Positions 54,142-63,166 of a stretch of DNA of 64,000 nt are shown one piece after another. A model generated the notes under the pieces. That model ran no database searches and was not told the origin of the DNA. It was given only the letters and a program-made list of their open reading frames with translations. Each line of letters starts with the position of its first letter. Position 1 is the first letter of the stretch. The position numbers and the translations under genes are program-made. Source of the DNA: Gemmataceae bacterium (GTDB lineage: Bacteria > Planctomycetota > Planctomycetia > Gemmatales > Gemmataceae); assembly GCA_009692005.1 (NCBI GenBank), contig SHZZ01000009.1:1-64000 (forward strand). The letters are read 5' to 3'.

Positions 54142-55998
54142 ATGAAGTGGTTGTGTTGGTTATTTGCTGGCATGATTGCGGCCGGATCGGCCAATTTGGC
54201 CTTGGCCCAGGAAAAAGACAAAGAGCCGCCGCCCACGCTGGCTTCCTTAAAAGAAGAAATAAAAGCGAACAAAGAAGTCGCCGACGCTGGCATTGCCGAT
54301 GCCAAGCACAAAGGCGACACCGCCTGGATGCTGACCTCTTCCGGCCTGGTCATGTTGATGGTGCCCGGTCTGGCGCTGTTTTATGGCGGCATGGTGCAAA
54401 GGAAAAATGTTCTGGCCACCATGATGGAAAGCATGGCCGCCTTGGCCATCGTCGGTCTCTTTTGGATTGCCGTCGGCTATGGCCTAGCCTTTGGACCCTC
54501 CGTCAATGGCTGGGGTTTTGTCGGCTGGGACTGGAAATTCTTCTTTCTGCAAGGTGTGGAAGCTTCCGACCTGCTTCCCGCCACCAACATCAGCGTTTAC
54601 ACCCATGTCATGTTCCAGGGAATGTTTGCGATCATTACCCCGGCGCTGATAAGCGGCGCCATCGCGGAACGCGTCCGCTTCTGGCCCTTCTGCATTTTCA
54701 TGCTGGTATGGGTGGCGTTTGTTTACTGCCCCCTGGCCCACATGGTTTGGGCTTTCGATTGGTTTTACGACAAGCCGCTGGATGAAGGGCTTGGCCTGGG
54801 CGGCACGGCAATCGGCATGCTGGGAAAATGGGGCGCGCTGGACTTCGCGGGCGGCACCGTGGTTCACATCGCCGCCGGTATGGGTGGCCTGGCTTGCGCT
54901 TTGGTTTTGCGCAAGCGAACCGGTTACCCCGAACAGCCGATTCAACCGAATAGCATGGTGCTGACTTTGACCGGCGCCGGGCTCCTGTGGTTTGGCTGGT
55001 TCGGTTTCAACGGTGGAAGCGCGGTCGCTTCCGGCACTCTGGCTGCCTCGGCATTTTCTGCCACGCAAGCGGCGGCAGCCGCCGCGGGCCTGAGCTGGAT
55101 GCTCGTCGAATGGCTGCACAAGGGCAAGCCGACCGCCCTCGGCCTGGCCAGTGGAATTGTCGCTGGGCTTGTCGCGGTTACTCCCGCGTCTGGCTATGTC
55201 TACATCTGGGGCGGATTGATCATCGGCCTGTTGGCCGGGGTTGTTTGCTATTTCGCCGTCCAGTTGAAATCCGTTTTCCACTACGACGACTCTTTGGATG
55301 CCTTCGGCGTCCACGGGGTAGGCGGATTCCTCGGAGCGGTTCTCACCGGCGTCTTCTGTTACTATTCCATCAACAGCCTGGGCAACGACGGCATGCTAAC
55401 TTCGCAAGAAGTGCGTAGCAAGCAGGTTGCCGAGTTGGAAAAGAAAACCGAAAAGTCGGCTGGTGACAAAGCCAACCTGGAAAAGCTGAAAGGCTGGTCC
55501 TCGACCGGGCAATTGTTTATCCAGATTAAGGCGGCATCCTTCGCAGTGATTTACGCTTTCGTCCTCAGCCTGATCTTGGCCGGGGCCGTGCAAGCTGTCA
55601 CCGGGATGAATTTCTCCACCAGTCCGACTGAGGAAGTGGAAGGTTTGGATGAGGCAGAACACGGGGAAACCGGATTCGATTTCGGTACAACCCTGGCATC
55701 TGCCCGGGTCGGGTCGGCGCCACGCGCCGCTTCTACTCCTCCCAATGGAGCCAAGCGGTTCGCGGTGACCGTTGATGGCCCTGCGCAAGCCGACCTCCTC
55801 AAAGCCTGGTCAGAAATGTGCCAGGCCGGGTCGATGCCTCCTTCGGCGGAATTCAAGGCGGTATATCCGCACCTCACCACGATCAGCGGCAACAAATTCC
55901 GCTTCGCTGGCGGGGATCCCAACACCGTCAAGGAGTCGCTTTCCAAGCTCTTTTCCAAGCGCTTGAACACCCAGGTTAAAGCGACCGTGGAAGTGTAA
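54142..55998 (+). CDS. amtB: ammonium transporter (Amt family) with C-terminal extension
   Basis: 618 residues from the ATG at 54142; a longer TTG start at 54049 would place the sigma-54 promoter inside the gene. Signal peptide to about residue 23, then 11 transmembrane helices of the Amt fold: GLALFYGGMVQRKNV, NISVYTHVMFQGMFAIITPALISGAIAERVRF, DFAGGTVVHIAAGMGGLACALVLRKR and FGVHGVGGFLGAVLTG, carrying the twin-His pore. Unusual: a charged 45-residue insert between helices 10 and 11 (SQEVRSKQVAELEKKTEKS), and a roughly 100-residue soluble tail (KRFAVTVDGPAQADLLKAW to NTQVKATVEV) unlike known Amt tails. A PII gene follows 91 bases downstream. Confidence 0.94.
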   Translation: MKWLCWLFAGMIAAGSANLALAQEKDKEPPPTLASLKEEIKANKEVADAGIADAKHKGDTAWMLTSSGLVMLMVPGLALFYGGMVQRKNVLATMMESMAALAIVGLFWIAVGYGLAFGPSVNGWGFVGWDWKFFFLQGVEASDLLPATNISVYTHVMFQGMFAIITPALISGAIAERVRFWPFCIFMLVWVAFVYCPLAHMVWAFDWFYDKPLDEGLGLGGTAIGMLGKWGALDFAGGTVVHIAAGMGGLACALVLRKRTGYPEQPIQPNSMVLTLTGAGLLWFGWFGFNGGSAVASGTLAASAFSATQAAAAAAGLSWMLVEWLHKGKPTALGLASGIVAGLVAVTPASGYVYIWGGLIIGLLAGVVCYFAVQLKSVFHYDDSLDAFGVHGVGGFLGAVLTGVFCYYSINSLGNDGMLTSQEVRSKQVAELEKKTEKSAGDKANLEKLKGWSSTGQLFIQIKAASFAVIYAFVLSLILAGAVQAVTGMNFSTSPTEEVEGLDEAEHGETGFDFGTTLASARVGSAPRAASTPPNGAKRFAVTVDGPAQADLLKAWSEMCQAGSMPPSAEFKAVYPHLTTISGNKFRFAGGDPNTVKESLSKLFSKRLNTQVKATVEV

Positions 55999-56089
55999 AC
56001 CCTCATGGGCAATCCAGCCGGAGAAAATCCTCTGGCTGGATGGCCTTCCTCTTCACACAACATTCCTAATTGGAAAGCGAGTTTGAGTC

Positions 56090-56443
56090 ATGAAAATGAT
56101 AGTGGCGATTATCCGGCCGGAAAGGCTGGAAGCGGTGCAAGCCGCTTTGAATGAGCGTGATGTTTATTTGATGACCGTAACCGAGGTTCGCGGTTGCGGA
56201 CGGCAAAAAGGCTACACCGAGGTTTACCGCGGCACGGAAATCCAGATCAAGCTGCTGCCCAAGCTGAAGCTGGAAATCGCTGTCAACGATGCCTTCGTGG
56301 AAGCCACCATCGAGGCCATTGTCCCGGCGGCGCGCACCCCGGAAACTGGCAAGATCGGCGACGGCAAAATCTTCGTCTTGCCTCTGGAGGATTGCGTCCG
56401 CATCCGCACCGGCGAACGGGGCAGCCCAGCCATCGGACCGTGA
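56090..56443 (+). CDS. PII nitrogen-regulatory protein (GlnB/GlnK family)
   Basis: 117 residues, normal PII length. The PROSITE-like patterns YRGTE and the C-terminal [22 protein letters not shown] (ATP/2-oxoglutarate-binding B and C loops) are present. In the T-loop [23 protein letters not shown] the residue at position 51, where GlnB/GlnK have the uridylylated Tyr, is Ile, so that modification cannot take place there. It presumably binds the AmtB channel directly, gated by nucleotides and 2-oxoglutarate. Followed by a terminator; same transcript as amtB. Confidence 0.95.
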   Translation: MKMIVAIIRPERLEAVQAALNERDVYLMTVTEVRGCGRQKGYTEVYRGTEIQIKLLPKLKLEIAVNDAFVEATIEAIVPAARTPETGKIGDGKIFVLPLEDCVRIRTGERGSPAIGP

Positions 56444-56467
56444 TCGTTTTTGAATTTCCCCATCGCG

Positions 56468-56501
56468 GGGCGGGTTGCTCATTGAGCGCCCGCCCTTTTT
56501 T
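56468..56501 (+). terminator. intrinsic terminator of the amtB-PII operon
   Basis: GGGCGGG (56468-56474) pairs with CCCGCCC (56489-56495), with an inner GCTC/GAGC stem, followed by six T. Begins about 24 bases after the PII stop. Confidence 0.9.
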
Positions 56502-56636
56502 ATTCTCCGCTACTTCAGCACATTTGGCAGCAATTTACCAAATCCTGTACTTCCACGAGAGCGCCGATGTCTCGCCCACAAGCGCTTATAAAAAGCGCGC
56601 GATTCGCCACCTGAATGAACTATTTTGCTTCAATTC

Positions 56637-57596
56637 TTAACGCCCGGGAGTTGCACCGCGAGTTTCCCACCAGGCGGTCCACTGCCGAATTGCCTCTTGA
56701 ACCTCTGCCGGGGATGCATTCTCCTTCGGGCCGAAGTTTTTCTCACTGAGCAGAGCCAGAGCCTTTTTCGCGGCCAACCCCACTGGGGCGTAATCATCCG
56801 CCAAAAGCGGGATCAACTGGGGAGCCAAGCTCAGATGTTTTTTATGCCCAACCGCCTCCGCTGCCATTTGCCTTAAAACCTCATTTTCATCCTTCAAGTA
56901 TTTTCCCAACTCCTTGGCATCGGCAGCATTCAGACTCTTCTTCAATAACTCTTTCGATGGGTCGCGCACCTTGGGGTAAAAACTCACGGCGAACAGCCCC
57001 AGTCCCCCCAGCGCTTCTGGAGTGTTCCTGCGCGCCAATTCTTTGGCCATGAGCAGGTGCTTGCCCTGGTTTTCCTCGTTCTTCAAGGATTGAACCATCT
57101 GTTCAACGGATAAGTCTAAAAGCCACCTGGGTACCGGGGGCAACAGGGCGGCAACCGCGTTCCTGCGGATGTTCACTCTATTCCTCAGGTCGCGAAGGAT
57201 GACGCCATGGGGCGAACCTTCCATGGCCGAGGCGATCTCGTCCTTGGTGAAGTCGAGCAGTTCCGGATCTTTGCAGTTGGCCAGGATTTTCTTGAGCTTG
57301 GTGGCAATAAGGGTCACCGGGCAACTGTGCTCCAGCTTCGAGGCAGTTTGCAAACCCCTGAGCAGGGCTGGCGTGGCTTCGTACCCCAGGATTCTGAAAT
57401 CCTCAAAGGCCTGGATCCCTTCGGGGCCGGGCAGGCGGCCGATGTCGAATTGAATAAATCGGTTGATGATTTTGTCGAGGCGGGCTTCCTGCGCCTCGGT
57501 CAGGTTGGGCAGGCTAGGCGCGATTGGGTTGGGTTCTGCTTTGCCTGGACTTTGTCCCAGCAGCATCCAAAAGGTTAAAAAACCCAGCTTCCACAT
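56637..57596 (-). CDS. exported HEAT-repeat-like protein
   Basis: 319 residues from the ATG at 57596, supported by AGGAG 5 bases upstream; an extension to 57674 is unsupported. Signal peptide MWKLGFLTFWMLLGQSPGKA. The body is alpha-helical with HEAT-like pairs, clearest at the C-terminus (LGKYLKDENEVLRQMAAEAVGHKKHL, LIPLLADDYAPVGLAAKKALALL), resembling the HEAT-repeat exported proteins common in planctomycetes. No enzymatic motifs. Divergent from the ATPase gene and convergent with the PII operon. Confidence 0.75.
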   Translation of the reverse strand: MWKLGFLTFWMLLGQSPGKAEPNPIAPSLPNLTEAQEARLDKIINRFIQFDIGRLPGPEGIQAFEDFRILGYEATPALLRGLQTASKLEHSCPVTLIATKLKKILANCKDPELLDFTKDEIASAMEGSPHGVILRDLRNRVNIRRNAVAALLPPVPRWLLDLSVEQMVQSLKNEENQGKHLLMAKELARRNTPEALGGLGLFAVSFYPKVRDPSKELLKKSLNAADAKELGKYLKDENEVLRQMAAEAVGHKKHLSLAPQLIPLLADDYAPVGLAAKKALALLSEKNFGPKENASPAEVQEAIRQWTAWWETRGATPGR

Positions 57597-57832
57597 GGCT
57601 TCTCCTGATTTCTCGACAGGTGTAATATCTCTTGTCCGGAACCTTCTGCCAAGGGGAAAGCAAGAGATTGGCAAGCCACGGCCCGCAGTTACTCGGCCTC
57701 CCTTCCGGGTAATCGCACATGAGCATTCTTGACTCCCACGGGGTTACACCCATAAACTGGCTTTATCGCAGCCGCGTCAAGGAAGCTCGGTCGCGTGGAG
57801 AAACCTTCACCCCTTAGCCGATTTGCTTCCCA

Positions 57833-60800
57833 ATGCATCGAGAAATATCGCAAACTGACCGGGCCCTGGGCCACGAAAGCAGGCTTTCCCTCTACCTGCT
57901 GACTGCTCTATTGGGCTCCCTGATTGCTTTGGACATTTGGCCCTGGGTTGCGGGACGGTTGGAAACCTGGATGGGAATCCCCCTGCCCAGCCCCTGGCCC
58001 AACGAACTGGGCGGGTTCCGCTTGGCCCTGGTGGCCGCCATCCTTGGCGGCGCACGAGCCCTTTACGGTTCACTCGATTCCCTTTTGCAAGGCAAGCTGG
58101 GCGCCGACCTGGCTCTGGCCATCGCGTGCATCGCTGCCATCCTCATCAAGGAAGAACTCGTCGCCGCGGAAATCGTCTTCATTGGCCTGGTGGGGGAATG
58201 CCTGGAGGGCCTCACCTTCGACCGCACCCAGCGTGCGCTCAAAGGCATGCTGGAGCTTTTTCCCCGACGCTGCTGGCGGGTCAATGAAAAAGGCGAGGAA
58301 GAACGAGTCGAGGTCGAGCAACTTCATGCCGGTGATACGGTTCGGGTGCGGCCGGGCGGGCGAATTCCCGCCGATGGCGCCGTTATTGAAGGCCGGTCGG
58401 AGGTGAACACTGCGGCGTTGACTGGGGAAAGCCTTCCGCGTCTGGTTGAACCCGGGGACAAAATTCTCGCCGGCTGCGTCAACCTGGCCGGGGCGCTGAC
58501 GCTGAAGGTGGAAAAAGTCGGGCAGGAAACTGCCGCCGGGAAAATCCTCGCACTTACTCTCAAGGCGCTGCAGCAAAAAAACCAGGTGGAAAGAACGGCC
58601 GACCGCCTGGCTCGATGGTTTCTCCCCACGGTGCTTGGCCTGGCCCTGGTGACTTTTCTTGGATCCCTGGTAATTTCCCAGGCCGGGTGGTTTCGCTCCG
58701 CTGACATTCCCGCCCCGGGGTTTTACGCCTCGTTGCGGGCCGCAGTTTACCCGGCGCTTTCCATTCTGGTGGTGGCTTGTCCTTGCGCTCTGATCCTGGC
58801 CACGCCTGCCGCCGTCATTGCCGCCATGGGCCGCCTGGCGGGCACTGGCATCCTCATCAAGGGGGGCGCCGCGCTTGAACGCCTGGCCCTGGTGGATGCC
58901 TTCGCCTTTGACAAGACCGGCACGCTGACCGAAGGCCAACTGGAACTCGGCTCGACCTGGGCTGCCTCGGACAATCCTGAGGAAATTCTCCGTCTGGCCG
59001 CCAGCGCCGAGCTGCGCAGTGAACACGCCCTGGGCTCGCTGCTGGTCAGGCAGGCGAAGGAAAAGAAGCTGGCCCTGGAGGAACCGGGGCGCTTCCAGGC
59101 GCTTCCCGGGCTCGGTGTCGAGGCGGTTGTCGGTGGGAAACAAATTCTGGTGGGGACAGCTCGGTTGTTTCACGAACGCGGAATCGCCTTCTCCGCGGAT
59201 GTTTCAAAGGGCCTGCAGGAAATGGAAGCGACGGGGCAAACAGTCATGCTGGCGTCGGTGGATGGTGAGATAGCCGGCATGTTTGGCGCCCGCGACCGGG
59301 TCCGTCCCGAGGCCGCGGGAGTTCTGGCCAGCCTGCGCCAGCTTGGCATCGCCCAGATCAGCATTCTCACGGGCGACCGGGAAGCGGTGGCCCGTCAAGT
59401 GGGTGACTACCTGGGGGTGTCGGAGGTTCACGCCGGGCTCCTTCCCGCCGACAAGGAACAACAGATAGGTAAATTATCTGAAAAAAGTCTGGTGGCCATG
59501 GTGGGCGATGGCATCAACGACGCCCCGGCGCTGGCCCGGGCCCATGTGGGCCTGGCCATTGGCGGGCCAGGGGGAATCGAAGCCGCCGCCGAGGCGGGCG
59601 ATGTCATCCTCCTCGGCGAACCGCTCCGCTCACTCCCTTTGCTTTTAGGTTTGGCCAGGGAAACTCTCGCCGTCATCCGCCAAAACATTTTCATCTTCGC
59701 CTTTGGCGTCAACCTGGTGGGCATTCTTTTCACTTCCTGGCTGTGGCCGCTGATCACTCCGCCGGAATGGCTGAGGCAATCGCCGCTCGCCGCCGTCATC
59801 TACCACCAGATCGGTTCCCTTCTCGTTTTGGCCAATTCCATGCGCCTGCTGGCCTACCAGCGCCCTGCCACCAGCGCCTGGAAAACCTCCCTGTCGGGCT
59901 TCTTCGACCGCGTCGGCAGTTTCCTCGACAAGGCCTTCAACCTCGATGAGCACTTCCACACGCTGGCGGATTACTGGAAGACGGCGCTGGCATCCTTGAT
60001 TGCCTTGCTGGCTGTCGGCTGGATGGCCACAGGTTTGCTCCAAGTGGAGGCCAGCGAAATCGCCCTGGTCCGCCGCTTTGGCGCCCTGCAAGATGGCGAG
60101 CTAAGCCCCGGCCTGCACTGGCGCTTTCCCTGGCCCGTTGACGAAATCACCAGGGTGCAGCCCAAACGCATCCGCGTGGTGGAAGTCGGCTTCCGCTTCA
60201 TCCCCGGGGTAAAAGGTGAGGCCAGCAGGTCCTGGTCCAGCCGTCATGAAGGCGACGGGCTGCTGCGGGTGCCCGATGAATCCGTGGTGATCACCGGTGA
60301 CGGCAACTTGCTGGAAATTCAGGGCAGCATCCGCTACCGCTTGACCGACCCGCGCAAGTTCCTCTTTCATTCCGCCGATGTCGAAGCGCTGCTGCGCGGC
60401 CAGGCGGAATCGGTCCTGAGGGAACTGGCCGGCGCCCTTCCCTTCGACTCACTACTGACCTCAAGGCGAAATGAATTCCAGGCCCTGGCGCTGGACAAAC
60501 TGGATAGGCGCTTGAAGCTTTACGACGGTTTGGGCATCGCGCTTGAAGGCGTCTCTCTGCACGACCTGCACCCGCCGCAGGAAGTCGTGCGCTCCTATTA
60601 TTCCGTGACGCAAGCGATGGAGTTCCGCGACCGCAAGGTGAATGAGGCAGCCGGCGCCACCTTGCAAAAAGAAGCGGACGAAGCCGGCCGCGCCCTACAG
60701 CGGGTGCGCATGGCAGAAGTGCAAGCAGATGAGACCGTGTTAAAGGCTAAAGTGGGCGCCGACACTTTTTTGGAGCTTCACCGCATGCTGCGGGGCCCAA

Positions 60801-61132
60801 GCCACTGGGACGATTACCACCTGGTGGCCGAGGGGTTGTGGAATAGTCTGCAGGGGGGCGATGCGGCGCAAGAGGCCAGACAATGCTTGTATCAATTGCA
60901 AAACCGCAGGAGTTCCTGGAAGTCGGTGGCGGAGTTTCGCCGGTTTTGGAATAGCTTGACTGGCGCGCTAGCCGGCCGCGAGAAAACCTTGATCGATTCC
61001 ACCCACCCGGGCGCCACCACCCGCCTGTGGTTTTTCCCCCCGGAACTGCTGCGCTTTGGCGCTGTCGCCCCCAGCGCTCAGCCCGCTCAAGACCGCCCCC
61101 GCACCACGCCGCCCAACCGAGACAACCCTTGA
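57833..61132 (+). CDS. P1B-type metal ATPase fused to an HflK-like SPFH domain
   Basis: 1099 residues. Residues 1 to about 690 form a full P-type ATPase: actuator TGES at 197-200, the metal-site CPC at 316-318, DKTGT beginning at D360, and GDGIND at 558-563. It has no N-terminal HMA domain, and the N-domain motif normally SEHPL reads SEHAL. Then a membrane helix at about 720-740 (LIALLAVGWMATGLLQ) and an SPFH/HflK domain (ALVRRFGALQDGELSPGLHWRFPWPVDEI, GDGNLLEIQGSIRYRL, coiled coil to about 980). The transported metal cannot be told from TM7/TM8. No Shine-Dalgarno is visible before ATG 57833. The next two genes encode SPFH proteins. Confidence 0.92.
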   Translation: MHREISQTDRALGHESRLSLYLLTALLGSLIALDIWPWVAGRLETWMGIPLPSPWPNELGGFRLALVAAILGGARALYGSLDSLLQGKLGADLALAIACIAAILIKEELVAAEIVFIGLVGECLEGLTFDRTQRALKGMLELFPRRCWRVNEKGEEERVEVEQLHAGDTVRVRPGGRIPADGAVIEGRSEVNTAALTGESLPRLVEPGDKILAGCVNLAGALTLKVEKVGQETAAGKILALTLKALQQKNQVERTADRLARWFLPTVLGLALVTFLGSLVISQAGWFRSADIPAPGFYASLRAAVYPALSILVVACPCALILATPAAVIAAMGRLAGTGILIKGGAALERLALVDAFAFDKTGTLTEGQLELGSTWAASDNPEEILRLAASAELRSEHALGSLLVRQAKEKKLALEEPGRFQALPGLGVEAVVGGKQILVGTARLFHERGIAFSADVSKGLQEMEATGQTVMLASVDGEIAGMFGARDRVRPEAAGVLASLRQLGIAQISILTGDREAVARQVGDYLGVSEVHAGLLPADKEQQIGKLSEKSLVAMVGDGINDAPALARAHVGLAIGGPGGIEAAAEAGDVILLGEPLRSLPLLLGLARETLAVIRQNIFIFAFGVNLVGILFTSWLWPLITPPEWLRQSPLAAVIYHQIGSLLVLANSMRLLAYQRPATSAWKTSLSGFFDRVGSFLDKAFNLDEHFHTLADYWKTALASLIALLAVGWMATGLLQVEASEIALVRRFGALQDGELSPGLHWRFPWPVDEITRVQPKRIRVVEVGFRFIPGVKGEASRSWSSRHEGDGLLRVPDESVVITGDGNLLEIQGSIRYRLTDPRKFLFHSADVEALLRGQAESVLRELAGALPFDSLLTSRRNEFQALALDKLDRRLKLYDGLGIALEGVSLHDLHPPQEVVRSYYSVTQAMEFRDRKVNEAAGATLQKEADEAGRALQRVRMAEVQADETVLKAKVGADTFLELHRMLRGPSHWDDYHLVAEGLWNSLQGGDAAQEARQCLYQLQNRRSSWKSVAEFRRFWNSLTGALAGREKTLIDSTHPGATTRLWFFPPELLRFGAVAPSAQPAQDRPRTTPPNRDNP

Positions 61133-61152
61133 TGCCCTGATTGCGAGGACTC

Positions 61153-62115
61153 ATGAAAACTTTTGCCCTGATTCTGGCCATTCCGATCGGCCTGTGGTTT
61201 TTTTCCCAGGCGCTTTTTACCGTCGACCGCGCAGAGTTTGCCTACCTCACGCGGTTCGGCGCCCATGTCGCCACTTTCGACGGCGCCGACCCCAGCCAGG
61301 CCGGACTTCACTTCAAACTCCCCTGGCCCATTCAAGCCGTGCGAAAACTCGACAGCCGACTGCAGTTCTTCGACCTGCCTAGCGTTGAACTCTTGACTCG
61401 CGATCCACAGCGAAACACCATCGACAAAACCCTCACCCTGGATGCCTTCATCTGCTGGCAAATCAGCGATGCCAAGGGCGTCGATACTTTTTTAAGAACC
61501 GTTGGCAGCATGGAGGGCGCCCGGGCCATCCTTTCGCAACGCGTGAACTCGGAACTTGGCGCCATCGTCGGCACCATGGAACTTGACGACCTCGTTAGCG
61601 TTGAGGAAGGGAAAGTCGAAAGAAAGCGCGTGGAGTTGCGCAACCGCCTCCTCGGCGCTGGGCCAGAGGGGAAATCCTTCCAGGCCACAACGCTGGCGGA
61701 GTATGGCATCCGCGTTGTTGACATCCGCTTGCGCAGGGCCAATCATCCCCCCGCCGTTCGCCAGGCCATTTTCGACCGAATCATCAGCGAACGCGACCGC
61801 AAGGCCGCCGAGTATCAGGCCGAAGGGGAGAAGAAGGCCGCCGACATTCGCAGCGCCAGCGAAAGCAAGGTGGCTCGGCTGCGCTCGCAATCGGAAGCTA
61901 CCGCAGCGCAATTGAAGGGCCTGGCAGAGGCCGAAGCCGACCGCATCCGCTCGCTGGCACAGGCACGCGACCCCGCCTTCTATTCCTTTTTGAAAAAACT
62001 GGAAGAGTACCAGCGCATCCTCGGCGACAACAAAACCACCCTCTTTTTGGGAACCCAGGGTGAACTGTTCGACCTGCTCTTCCGCCCGCCGGGCGCCCCG
62101 GGGAAAAACCCATGA
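61153..62115 (+). CDS. HflC-like SPFH/band-7 membrane protein
   Basis: 320 residues from the ATG at 61153 (GAGG upstream). One N-terminal helix (FALILAIPIGLWFFSQALF) then the SPFH domain: VDRAEFAYLTRFGAHVATFDG, AGLHFKLPWPIQAVRKLDSRLQFFDLP, and VDIRLRRANHPPAVRQAIFDRIISERDRKAAEYQAEGEKKAADI, the HflC-type coiled coil. In other bacteria HflC with HflK forms a large membrane complex around FtsH; FtsH is not encoded here. It starts 21 bases after the ATPase-HflK fusion, and its stop overlaps the next start (ATGA at 62112), so the genes are translationally coupled. Confidence 0.9.
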   Translation: MKTFALILAIPIGLWFFSQALFTVDRAEFAYLTRFGAHVATFDGADPSQAGLHFKLPWPIQAVRKLDSRLQFFDLPSVELLTRDPQRNTIDKTLTLDAFICWQISDAKGVDTFLRTVGSMEGARAILSQRVNSELGAIVGTMELDDLVSVEEGKVERKRVELRNRLLGAGPEGKSFQATTLAEYGIRVVDIRLRRANHPPAVRQAIFDRIISERDRKAAEYQAEGEKKAADIRSASESKVARLRSQSEATAAQLKGLAEAEADRIRSLAQARDPAFYSFLKKLEEYQRILGDNKTTLFLGTQGELFDLLFRPPGAPGKNP

Positions 62116-63044
62116 AGAAAGCGCTACTGATTTTCCTGAGCATCGGACTGGGCGGGTTCTTGCTCACCGGCTTGACCCAAATTCTGCCCGGCGAGCGGGC
62201 TGTCGTCCGCCGCTTTGGCCATCTCCTTCCCGATCAGCCAGGGCCTGGATTGCGCGTGGGCTTCCCCTGGGGCATCGACCGCGTTGACCGCGTTGCCGTT
62301 GATCGCGTCAACCAGATGCATGTTGGCTACATCGAAGACGACGGCGGCGTGCCCCTGCCCACGGGTCAAATGTTGACCGGCGACAACAACCTGGTCAACG
62401 CCGGCCTCAGCGTCCATTACAAAGTCGACGCGGCCAGGCTGGTGGAGTACGCCATGCAGAAGGAAACCGCGCTGGAGCTGCTCACCCGCGCCGTCGAGTC
62501 GGCCGCCGCGGAGTGGATCGCTTCCCGCGGAGTGGATGAAGTTCTTCTCGAGGGGAAGCTGGAACTCGGCCGCTTTGCCGCCCGGGCTGCTCAGGAACTC
62601 GTGCGCGAACTGGGGTTGGGGCTGGAGATTCTCGATGTCCGCGTCGGGTTGCTGGCGCCCCCGGACGAAGTCAAGCCGGCTTTCGACGCCGTCGCCCGCG
62701 CCCAGACTGGCGTGCGCACCCTGGTCAACAAGGCCGAACAAGAAGCGGCTTTGCGCGTTTCCCAGGGCGAGGCCGATCGCTTCCGCATTCAACAAGAAAC
62801 CCGTGCCTGGGTGGACAATTTACACCTGCAGGCGCGCACAGAGGCGAAACGCTTTCTCACCCGCTTGCGCAATTACCAAACAGGGGTCAGGATCAACCCC
62901 ACCTATTTAAGACAAATCTGGGAGGAAGAACGGGGAAAGGTCTTTGCCAAATTAAAGGAGCAAGGAGCCATTGGACTGATCGATTCCACCCTGGGAAAAA
63001 ACGGCCTCGATTTACAGATCATTCCCCTGGCCCCGAAAAAATAA
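62112..63044 (+). CDS. HflK-like SPFH/band-7 membrane protein
   Basis: 310 residues. N-terminal helix (LLIFLSIGLGGFLLTGLTQILPG) followed by an SPFH domain with HflK-like features: ERAVVRRFGHLLPDQPGPGLRVGFPWGIDRVDRV, MLTGDNNLVNAGLSVHYKV, and a C-terminal helix that carries VGLLAPPDEVKPAFDAVARAQ. It is the third SPFH domain in this operon. Translation is coupled to the upstream gene by ATGA. Followed by a stem-loop region, then a convergent rhomboid gene. Confidence 0.9.
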   Translation: MKKALLIFLSIGLGGFLLTGLTQILPGERAVVRRFGHLLPDQPGPGLRVGFPWGIDRVDRVAVDRVNQMHVGYIEDDGGVPLPTGQMLTGDNNLVNAGLSVHYKVDAARLVEYAMQKETALELLTRAVESAAAEWIASRGVDEVLLEGKLELGRFAARAAQELVRELGLGLEILDVRVGLLAPPDEVKPAFDAVARAQTGVRTLVNKAEQEAALRVSQGEADRFRIQQETRAWVDNLHLQARTEAKRFLTRLRNYQTGVRINPTYLRQIWEEERGKVFAKLKEQGAIGLIDSTLGKNGLDLQIIPLAPKK

Positions 63045-63075
63045 ACCCCGTGCAAAGAGCGCAGCTTCTTCACTT

Positions 63076-63093
63076 GCCAGGCTGGAGCCTGGC
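63076..63093. repeat. 7-bp inverted repeat in the convergent gap
   Basis: GCCAGGC (63076-63082) and GCCTGGC (63087-63093) around a TGGA loop, between the SPFH operon and the rhomboid gene. No T tract follows; it could be a REP-like element or factor-dependent terminator. Confidence 0.5.
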
Positions 63094-63166
63094 GTTCCCG
63101 GGGATAACAATAAAACCATCGCGGCCTTAGGGCCCCCAAGTCACTCCGAAGGAACCTCAACTTTTC

